NCBI GenBank assembly: GCA_964384205.1 | Contig: CAYLKS010000089.1 | Coordinates: forward strand, 1 to 8,361 | Source: CAYLKS01 sp964384205 [NCBI: uncultured bacterium] | GTDB taxonomy: Bacteria > JAGOEH01 | Length of the DNA stretch: 8,361 nt | Direction: 5' to 3' | Shown here: positions 1 to 5,117 of the stretch, in pieces | How positions within the stretch are numbered: position 1 is the first letter of the stretch | Layout of the letters: the number at the start of each line of letters is the position of its first letter | The notes under the pieces: generated by a model | What the model was told of the DNA's origin: nothing | What the model saw: only the letters and a program-made list of their open reading frames with translations | Database searches by the model: none | Made by a program: the position numbers and the translations under genes

Positions 1-1
1 C

Positions 2-70
2 ATAACAAATTCTGCTGTTAAATTGGCTATAACACTATATTTTAAAGAACAGGTTGCCAATAAGGAATAA
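2..70 (+). CDS. C-terminal tail of an unidentified protein, cut by the left window edge
   Basis: The + strand frame beginning at position 2 is open from the window edge to a TAA at 68-70 and encodes 22 residues ending in LAITLYFKEQVANKE. The composition (amphipathic, helix-like, Ala/Lys/Glu/Val-rich) looks like a real C-terminus rather than random AT-rich translation. I do not recognise the family. It would run convergently towards the HD-domain gene that ends at 170. A competing minus-strand frame (96 to the left edge) is also open but has no ribosome binding site, so I prefer the + reading. Too short for certainty. Confidence 0.4.
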   Translation: MTNSAVKLAITLYFKEQVANKE

Positions 71-140
71 TTTTCCTCATAGCCATATTGTATCATTTTT
101 GTTGATTTATTTATTCATTTACGTGAATTGTGTAAACCTT

Positions 141-164
141 AAAAAATATCTTTGCTTTCAGATA
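141..164 (-). terminator. weak hairpin plus T-run after the HD-domain gene
   Basis: Read on the minus strand, TATCT (164-160), an 8-nt loop and AGATA (151-147) are followed by six T (146-141), starting only a few bases past the HD gene's stop codon. The position and T-run fit an intrinsic terminator, but the 5-bp stem is almost all A/T, so it may be inefficient or fortuitous. Confidence 0.3.
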
Positions 165-169
165 AAATG

Positions 170-889
170 TTATGAGCACATTTTTTCTGCTATTTGTTTT
201 GCTGTATTGGTAAAGAACAGTTTATTGATCAACTGGTTTAAATCAGATTTACAAAGGGATTTCGTTTTAGCCTTAAAGTTTGAAAGCAAATGAGCATCAT
301 AAAAAATTTTAAAGTTAACTGAATCAATGCATTTTTTGCATTGATGATATGCTATAATTTCACAAATTTCTTTTATATATTCAAGATTTAACCCAAACCT
401 TAGAAGAATTTTTTTTGCAATTAGCGAATCTTCATTTTTCTGATATTTTCCTTTTAAAGGATCATTTTTCCTCTTGGTAACTTTTTCTCCTATATCATGT
501 AGAATTGCTGCTGGTACAATGATGTGCCAATCACCTTTTTCTTTTTCTAATAGCTGTTCAGCGTATTTTAATACTTTTTTTGTATGGTTTATTAGTTTTA
601 AGTTATTGCCATAGTTATTTGTTAGTTCTTTTAATAGATTGTTTTTGATGGATCTGTTTCTATTTTCAATATATTGATTATATAAATTTACCCCCACACA
701 TTCCTTTGCCAGTTTGCACCATTCTACACAGCTTAGATTTTGCTCCTTGTACACCGTTTTTTTACAATTTGGGCATACCCCTTTTAATTCATCGGTCCAA
801 ATTTCAACTTCTGCGCCACAGTAAGGGCATGTGAAAATTTCGGGTTTTGGTTGTCTGAAAAATTTAGCCCCTGGACACACATTATGCAT
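170..889 (-). CDS. zinc-ribbon / HD-domain phosphohydrolase-like protein
   Basis: This is a 239-residue soluble protein with two parts. The N-terminus is cysteine-rich: CPGAK at 5-9, a zinc ribbon CPYC (21-24) with CPNC (39-42), then CVEWCKLAKEC (54-64), a further Cys trio. Residues about 98-205 form an HD domain with the expected metal ligands: H102, the H131-D132 pair in AILHDIGE, H182, and D198 in FYDAHLL. HD proteins are metal-dependent phosphohydrolases, often acting on nucleotides or signalling molecules; the substrate here cannot be read from sequence. The ATG at 889 is supported by AAGGGG about 10 bases upstream. It is the last gene of the minus-strand group, 32 bp after the 56-residue gene. 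I recall similar Cys-rich HD proteins in anaerobes, without a known function. The domain call is firm and the role open. Confidence 0.85.
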   Translation of the reverse strand: MHNVCPGAKFFRQPKPEIFTCPYCGAEVEIWTDELKGVCPNCKKTVYKEQNLSCVEWCKLAKECVGVNLYNQYIENRNRSIKNNLLKELTNNYGNNLKLINHTKKVLKYAEQLLEKEKGDWHIIVPAAILHDIGEKVTKRKNDPLKGKYQKNEDSLIAKKILLRFGLNLEYIKEICEIIAYHQCKKCIDSVNFKIFYDAHLLSNFKAKTKSLCKSDLNQLINKLFFTNTAKQIAEKMCS

Positions 890-921
890 GATTATTATGC
901 CCCTTTTTAATTATTGCATAT

Positions 922-1092
922 TTACAGATGAGTTTTTCCCTGAACATCCAATTTGCTTTTTTGCTTGCGTATTATCTGTTTAAAAACCTTTTCTTTTAAA
1001 AATTTCAAAGCTGCTTCTTTATCCATATCCATAATAAATTCATTAATCTCTTCTATATCTTTCTCATCAAAGCTGACAGCTATTTTAAACAT
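922..1092 (-). CDS. 56-residue conserved-looking protein of unknown function
   Basis: The protein begins MFKIAVSFDEKDIEEINEF and is 56 residues long. The ATG at 1092 is chosen because GGGAGGT lies 6 bases upstream; the frame can be extended to a TTG at 1107 but that would swallow the ribosome binding site. A short beta strand (FKIAVSF) is followed by a strongly charged helix (about 9-45) and a basic tail, with no cysteines, signal peptide or membrane segment. It sits 36 bp after the ferredoxin-like gene and 32 bp before the HD gene, so it is probably cotranscribed with both. A partner or regulator of these proteins is possible, but I recognise no family. Confidence 0.7.
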   Translation of the reverse strand: MFKIAVSFDEKDIEEINEFIMDMDKEAALKFLKEKVFKQIIRKQKSKLDVQGKTHL

Positions 1093-1128
1093 TTTTATAC
1101 CTCCCAAACATTTTTTTTATAAAAAAGA

Positions 1129-1359
1129 TTATATACCTCTTTCAATATATATTGCTTGAAGGTTGCATGCAGCTACACATTTTCCGCAACCTACACAAAA
1201 AGCCTGGGATAAAAGCATTGGCATTTCACCCGGTTCTTCCTGAATTAGAAGTTCCTTTGAACATGCTCTAACTGCACTGCATTCACCTGAAATGGGGTCA
1301 CATATAAAAGGTATACATTTTTCAAAATCAATGATAGACCATTTGTTGTTATGAACCAC
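1129..1359 (-). CDS. small ferredoxin-like 4Fe-4S protein
   Basis: This 76-residue cytoplasmic protein probably carries two iron-sulfur clusters and transfers electrons. The C-terminal half has a perfect cluster motif CVGCGKCVAAC (C-x2-C-x2-C-x3-C), although Asn replaces the usual Pro after the last Cys. The N-terminal half has four cysteines with relaxed spacing (FEKC, FIC, GEC, RAC: C-x4-C-x6-C-x5-C), like the N-terminal ferredoxin unit of RLI/ABCE1-type proteins. The linker LLIQEEPGEMPML is typical of small ferredoxins of this type as I remember them. I chose GTG at 1359 because GGAG lies 7 bases upstream; a TTG at 1386 would add nine residues but has no ribosome binding site. It lies 142 bp downstream of the DUF1638 gene stop and just ahead of the 56-residue gene. 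Confidence 0.8.
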   Translation of the reverse strand: MVHNNKWSIIDFEKCIPFICDPISGECSAVRACSKELLIQEEPGEMPMLLSQAFCVGCGKCVAACNLQAIYIERGI

Positions 1360-1528
1360 AAATAATCTCCAGTTTTTTCCAGTCAAAGTAATAAATTATT
1401 CTGTTTATTAAGGTCTTTATTTATCTATATATAAAATCTTGAATCTATAAAAATATGCTTGTTTTAATTATGTTCCGCTGTTATATTCAAGTAAACGTAT
1501 CCATTTTCAAAATCAGGAAACAATTTTT

Positions 1529-2161
1529 TTATATTCTCAATTGTTTTAAGAAAAGTTTTTTAAAACGATTAAGTGAGATTTTATACGGCTCGATCTCAAG
1601 TTTCATCCAATCTGAGAATTCGAGAATATCTTCAGGGGATTTTTCCATCATTGTATTAAAAGCATTGATGCCATCGAGGACAATTGCAACATCATTTGCA
1701 GGGAAGGTTTCGTTTGCCATGCTATTATCCCAATTGCTGAAAATAATCTTCCAGTATTTTATCCAGCCGGGTGTGAGCCAATAAACTTTTCTACCTGCAC
1801 GGATCTTTTCCCTTTCTTCTGCTTCTGCAAGCATATCAATGCATGTCCTTGCCTGGATTCTTGAAATACCGGAACCAATTTCATGAATAAGTTTATCTAT
1901 ATTTCTCGAATAGTTAGCAGGATCAAGGAAGCATCTCTCGCCATAAACAACTATTATTCTATCCGAATATTTTTTTGCGTTTTCTATCTGCCATGTTAAT
2001 TGCTTTTCCAGTTCCCGCTGCTTTTCGTGTAATCCAGGTGTAGTGTAAAGGATTTTTTCAATATTGTTAAAAAAACCTTCCGTTTTTAAATGTTTAATTT
2101 CACCACGCAAGGTTCCGCAGGAAACTATAGTATATCCATCAAAGGTAATTGATTTTTTCAT
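1529..2161 (-). CDS. DUF1638-family protein
   Basis: This 210-residue soluble protein matches the DUF1638 pattern: SCGTLRGE near the start (C15), TPGLHE (41-46), VVYGERCF (72-79, C77), RTCIDML (C107), and YWLTPGWIKYW (127-137). The three separated cysteines are the ones I remember as conserved and could bind a metal; no biochemical function is established. DUF1638 genes are often found near corrinoid-dependent methyltransferases in anaerobes, but no such gene is visible here. The usual CG after YG is replaced by GERC. The start is ATG at 2161, with GGAGG 8 bases upstream; an upstream TTG at 2176 lies at the ribosome binding site and is rejected. It is the first gene of the minus-strand group, followed by a 142-169 bp gap before the ferredoxin. 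Confidence 0.75.
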   Translation of the reverse strand: MKKSITFDGYTIVSCGTLRGEIKHLKTEGFFNNIEKILYTTPGLHEKQRELEKQLTWQIENAKKYSDRIIVVYGERCFLDPANYSRNIDKLIHEIGSGISRIQARTCIDMLAEAEEREKIRAGRKVYWLTPGWIKYWKIIFSNWDNSMANETFPANDVAIVLDGINAFNTMMEKSPEDILEFSDWMKLEIEPYKISLNRFKKLFLKQLRI

Positions 2162-2195
2162 ACGATTAGCCTCCAACTTTTCAAGTAAAAATACT

Positions 2196-2224
2196 ATTAT
2201 AGAAGAGTGGCAAATTAATGAGGT
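2196..2224 (-). promoter_or_regulatory. possible promoter for the DUF1638 group
   Basis: On the minus strand a perfect TATAAT (2201-2196) lies 34 bases before the DUF1638 ATG, giving a leader of about 28 bases that includes the GGAGG. The hexamer 17 bases upstream (ACCTCA, 2224-2219) is a poor -35, so the assignment rests on the -10 and its position. Confidence 0.3.
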
Positions 2225-2618
2225 AACTCTTGAATGTAAAAGTACCTGATCAAGAAGTTGTTTATTAAGATTCTATGGGATTATTACTCTATAGCTTATC
2301 CATATATTATTAAAAAGGATGAATGGATATTTGTCAATGAAAATAATCTTCAATGATTTAAGTTTATTATTAGAAGGTCAAATCCAATAAATTGACATTT
2401 GGCTTAAATATCTATTTTGGTTTATGTAAAAATGATTGTTAATATTGTTTTTATAAATTATATGTGGATGTCTCTAAATGATGATTATATTATTTAGAAT
2501 AGTTATAATATTAATCATATTAAACTATATAATGAAAAAGGTTTGTTAAACATATTTTTTGTGAGGTATATTTACGAAAATGTAATTGGGTCAAACATAA
2601 AAAGTAGTTATGAATTAT

Positions 2619-2640
2619 AAAACCTTCGCAAGGTTTTTTT
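2619..2640 (+). terminator. intrinsic terminator hairpin without an obvious upstream gene
   Basis: AAAACCTT (2619-2626), loop CGC, AAGGTTTT (2630-2637) and three more T form a perfect 8-bp stem running into a 7-T tract on the + strand. No + strand gene precedes it in the window after position 70. It may end an untranslated RNA, guard the isomerase promoter at 2680 from read-through, or be left from a lost gene. Confidence 0.6.
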
Positions 2641-2679
2641 AAAACATATTTATTATTTTTAAAAGCTGTTTATACTGGA

Positions 2680-2685
2680 TATAAT
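2680..2685 (+). promoter_or_regulatory. likely -10 element for the isomerase gene
   Basis: A perfect TATAAT lies 42 bases before the TTG start and 40 bases after the terminator hairpin. This gives a leader of roughly 36 bases containing the AAAGGGG ribosome binding site. No good -35 is present (TTTTAA at a 17-base spacing), so an activator may be needed if this is the true promoter. Confidence 0.35.
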
Positions 2686-2727
2686 CCTTAACTTAATTTT
2701 TTATTTCATTCAAAGGGGTTTTGTATA

Positions 2728-3573
2728 TTGAAAATTGGTGTGGCATCAACATGTCTGTGGAAATTAAAACCGGAAGAGATTGTACGTTTTGCAGCTGAAA
2801 ACGGCATTTATTCTATAGAATTCTGGATTGATCATCTACAACTTTTTGAAAACTCCTCTAAAAAATATTATGAAGGTATAAGGGAAGATTTAGGAAAGTA
2901 TGGTGTTAGAGCAACAGTTCATTCTATTAGCTGGGATATAAACCTATGTTCATTCTCAAAGGATGTAAGAGATTTTAGCTTGAAAGAGGTTATTAAATCT
3001 ATAGATATAGCAGAAATTATAGGGGCAGATTTAATAGTGGTTCATCCAGGGAGGATGAGTTTTGAGAGATCGGGAAAAGAGAGTTTTCTTAAGATGCTGG
3101 TTGAAGTATTTTCTGAGATTTACAAACATACCTGGAAAAAAGGCATTAAACTGTGCATCGAAAACATGGAACCTCTTAAAAAGGAGTTATTGGTAACGTG
3201 GCAGGATTTTCATGATTTTTGTTCAAGAATTGGAATTGATGAAATATATATAACTATGGATGTTGCCCATCTTGGTAGTTATAGAAAGGTTAGAGATTTT
3301 TACAGTAATCTTTCCAACAAAATAATGCATATACATATAAGTGATTTAACAAATAGGCAGATGCATTTACCTTTGGGTAAAGGAAAATTGCCGATAAAAA
3401 GGATATTAAACCTGCTCAAAAGCTATAATGGAATATACAACATTGAATTTTTTAACTATTCCAGTGAATTCAATTTTGGCCTGCAGAAAAGTAAAATAAA
3501 TAATAATGAAGTTATTGATAGTGTAAAAATTCTTAAAAAAATAACATCTAAATTAAAAAGAAATACAAAATAA
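2728..3573 (+). CDS. sugar phosphate isomerase/epimerase (xylose isomerase-like TIM barrel)
   Basis: This 281-residue cytoplasmic protein has the full length of the AP endonuclease family 2 / xylose isomerase-like barrel (PF01261 type). Visible strand motifs are IYSIEFW (27-33), VHS (64-66), LIVVHPGRM (102-110), CIENMEP (143-149), ITMDVAHLGSY (175-185), IMHIHISDL (199-207) and YNIEFF (237-242). Candidate metal and catalytic residues are E145, D178, H181, H203 and E240, as expected for enzymes that interconvert keto and aldo sugars or their epimers. The exact sugar cannot be told. The start is a TTG at 2728 with AAAGGGG 9 bases upstream, and MKIGVASTCLW is a typical family N-terminus. It precedes the transporter genes by 275 bp and is probably a separate transcript of the same pathway. 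Confidence 0.85.
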   Translation: MKIGVASTCLWKLKPEEIVRFAAENGIYSIEFWIDHLQLFENSSKKYYEGIREDLGKYGVRATVHSISWDINLCSFSKDVRDFSLKEVIKSIDIAEIIGADLIVVHPGRMSFERSGKESFLKMLVEVFSEIYKHTWKKGIKLCIENMEPLKKELLVTWQDFHDFCSRIGIDEIYITMDVAHLGSYRKVRDFYSNLSNKIMHIHISDLTNRQMHLPLGKGKLPIKRILNLLKSYNGIYNIEFFNYSSEFNFGLQKSKINNNEVIDSVKILKKITSKLKRNTK

Positions 3574-3590
3574 GCGAATTTGCTTGACTT
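3572..3590 (+). terminator. weak hairpin overlapping the isomerase stop codon
   Basis: AAGCG (3572-3576), loop AATT and TGCTT (3581-3585) pair with one G-U wobble and are followed by GACTT and a short T-rich run. It is in the right place to end the isomerase transcript, since the next gene has its own strong promoter, but the stem is only five pairs. Confidence 0.25.
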
Positions 3591-3684
3591 TTATCAATTA
3601 TGAAACCGGTTTTTGGTGAATTATTTTGATAAATCCATTATTTCTTATATATTTAGGATTTTGTTACTTTGGTTAAAAGGATGC

Positions 3685-3738
3685 TTTGTTATGTTACGTA
3701 CAAAAAAATTACTTCTTCGCTTTGCTCGAGATAACAAA
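3685..3738. repeat. inverted-repeat element resembling a dispersed intergenic repeat
   Basis: TTTGTTAT (3685-3692) and ATAACAAA (3731-3738) are perfect 8-bp inverted ends around a core holding CTTCGCTTTGCTCGAG (3714-3729), which itself can fold with one bulge. The core resembles the GC-richer dispersed repeat of type GCTTCGCTTCGCTCGCAATGACA that I remember from many bacterial genomes. It stands out from the AT-rich surroundings. It lies in the 275-bp gap before the binding protein gene and upstream of its promoter. A single copy is visible, so repeat status is inferred. Confidence 0.4.
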
Positions 3739-3790
3739 ATTCGATTTTTAAGTTAGCTCATTATAATTAACAGTATTAAATGTCTTTTGT

Positions 3791-3819
3791 TTGACATAGA
3801 TTAGAGACAGTTTTATAAT
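3791..3819 (+). promoter_or_regulatory. consensus sigma-70 promoter of the binding protein gene
   Basis: TTGACA (3791-3796), a 17-base spacer and TATAAT (3814-3819) match the consensus at all twelve positions. Transcription would start near 3826, giving a leader of about 23 bases with the GGAGG site. TGTCT (3781-3785) and AGACA (3805-3809) form a short inverted repeat around the -35 and could be part of an operator. A promoter this strong usually needs a repressor or reflects high constitutive demand. Confidence 0.85.
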
Positions 3820-3848
3820 CGTAACTAAAATAATATATGGAGGTTAGA

Positions 3849-4868
3849 ATGAGAAAGTTAATAACTTTTATAGTAGTTGTATTATTTTTGCTAATATTTA
3901 CAGGGTTATCCTTTGCTGGTGGAAGCAAAGAAGCTACAAATGGCGAGATTGGAGGAACAATTACACTGTATACTTCGGAAACTCTTACGGATGTTCAAAA
4001 AATTGCTGAGAAGTTTGAGCAGAAATATCCCGGAACAAAAGTAGAAATTTACAGATCAGGTACTGTTGAGGTAACTGCAAAGTTACAGGCTGAGATAGAG
4101 GCAAACTCTATCAAGCCAGATGTAATCTGGTTTGCTGATATGGCTATGTTTCAGGATCTGGGAAATAAAGGTCTTTTATTAAAGACAGATCTTCCTGAGG
4201 CAATGAATATCCCCAAAAAGTTTGTCTACATGGGTGGCAAGGCCTATGAGGCAAGGTTAATTTATCAGATAGTTGCATATAATACGGAGAAGGTGAAAAA
4301 GAAGATAACAGGATGGAACGATTTGCTTGATCCAGTATTTAAGGGGAAAGTAGGCTCAGCTAGTGCATTTTATTCAGGAGCCACACTAACCCAAGTTGCC
4401 ACACTTTCTAAAGATTCCAAGTTTGGTTGGGATTTCTATAAAAAACTTGCTGAAAATGATTGTAAGATCGTTAAGGGAAACGGAGCAGTTGCAAGAAATA
4501 TAGCTACAGGTGAGTATTATATAGGTATTACAATAGATTTTATGGCAAGAGCTCTCAAGGCTAAAGGATCACCTGTGGATTATGTATATCAGAAAGAGGG
4601 AACAGTTTATATTCCAACTCCTATTGGTATTATATCAAAATCAAAGAATCCGGAAACAGCAAAAGCATTTGTAAACTTTGTTCTGAGTAAAGATGGACAG
4701 CAGGTTATGGTAGATCGTGGCTATCTCCCGCTAAATAAGAATGTTCCTCTACCCGAAGGGGTTCCCTCACCTGCAAAGATAAAGATTTTAAAAACTGATT
4801 GGAAGTATTTAAAAGAAAACAGAGATATGTTGAGGAAAAAATGGGGAGAGATAATGGGTGTTATGTAA
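3849..4868 (+). CDS. periplasmic substrate-binding protein of an Fbp/Afu-type ABC importer
   Basis: This 339-residue exported protein captures substrate in the periplasm. Residues 1-23 are a signal peptide (basic MRK, hydrophobic core, SFA cleavage site); no lipobox cysteine is present, so it is soluble. The mature part begins GGSKEA and shows family 1 binding-protein motifs: ITLYTSET, KYPGTKVEIYRSGT, DVIWFADMAMF, ITGWNDLLDPVFKGKVG, GAVARNIATGEYYIGITIDF and IGIISKSKNPETAKAFVNFV. The tandem tyrosines that hold Fe(III) in FbpA seem replaced by Asp-Phe (ITIDF) when I align by memory, so iron is doubtful. The ATG at 3849 has GGAGG 5 bases upstream; an ATG at 3837 overlaps that site and is rejected. 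A consensus promoter precedes the gene and a terminator-like hairpin follows it. Confidence 0.88.
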   Translation: MRKLITFIVVVLFLLIFTGLSFAGGSKEATNGEIGGTITLYTSETLTDVQKIAEKFEQKYPGTKVEIYRSGTVEVTAKLQAEIEANSIKPDVIWFADMAMFQDLGNKGLLLKTDLPEAMNIPKKFVYMGGKAYEARLIYQIVAYNTEKVKKKITGWNDLLDPVFKGKVGSASAFYSGATLTQVATLSKDSKFGWDFYKKLAENDCKIVKGNGAVARNIATGEYYIGITIDFMARALKAKGSPVDYVYQKEGTVYIPTPIGIISKSKNPETAKAFVNFVLSKDGQQVMVDRGYLPLNKNVPLPEGVPSPAKIKILKTDWKYLKENRDMLRKKWGEIMGVM

Positions 4869-4886
4869 AAAATGTATGAACAATAT

Positions 4887-4923
4887 ATGAAGAGGGGCAT
4901 TTTTTTAGCTAGTCCCTCTTCAT
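4887..4923 (+). terminator. hairpin terminator/attenuator between binding protein and permease genes
   Basis: ATGAAGAGGG (4887-4896) pairs perfectly with CCCTCTTCAT (4914-4923) over ten bases, with a 17-nt loop and T-rich sequence after it. It begins 18 bases after the binding protein stop. Such intercistronic hairpins commonly give partial termination and 3' protection, raising binding protein levels above those of the membrane parts. The large loop and the lack of a solid T-run argue for incomplete termination. Confidence 0.6.
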
Positions 4924-4983
4924 TTATTTAATTTCTGCTTTTGTATTCATTTTTTATGAGAATGATAGAAAATTAATATTTCT

Positions 4984-5012
4984 GTTAAAATAACGAAAAG
5001 TATATATATAAT
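4984..5012 (+). promoter_or_regulatory. possible internal promoter for permease and ATPase genes
   Basis: TATAAT at 5007-5012 has GTTAAA 17 bases upstream as a weak -35. It sits in the 249-bp gap after the hairpin and about 105 bases before the permease ATG. TACCAT (5023-5028) and ATGGTA (5083-5088) in the leader are inverted but far apart and may be chance. In DNA this AT-rich the call is tentative. Confidence 0.25.
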
Positions 5013-5117
5013 TTGATGCAATTACCATACAGTATCTTCTCATTGATAGATTTACAGGATTTAATAGATATAAAAAGTTCAATGGTAGATTATAAAAGAG
5101 GTGATTGATAACTTTAT

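Larger units (their letters stand above)
2162..2727. other. 566-bp intergenic region between divergent units
   Basis: This very AT-rich stretch separates the minus-strand DUF1638 group from the + strand isomerase. It contains a -10 for the minus group, a + strand hairpin terminator at 2619-2640 and a TATAAT for the isomerase. It also holds a TTGACA at 2392-2397 without a convincing -10, and a 38-codon open + frame (2240-2356) lacking a start or ribosome binding site. I see no tRNA, recognisable riboswitch or complete gene. Confidence 0.6.

Noticed and set aside
1-96. Minus-strand frame open to the left edge, with an ATG at 96
   Set aside because: It has no ribosome binding site and overlaps the more protein-like + strand C-terminal tail at 2-70.
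54-293. + strand frame of 79 codons
   Set aside because: Mostly antisense to the HD-domain gene, hydrophobic/AT-driven composition, no ribosome binding site.
1455-1784. + strand frame of 109 codons
   Set aside because: Antisense to the DUF1638 gene, which has clear family motifs and a perfect ribosome binding site.
3590-3633. TTTATCAA...TTGATAAA inverted repeat after the isomerase gene
   Set aside because: Eight A/T-rich pairs separated by 28 bases are likely by chance here and there is no T-run or promoter overlap to give it a role.
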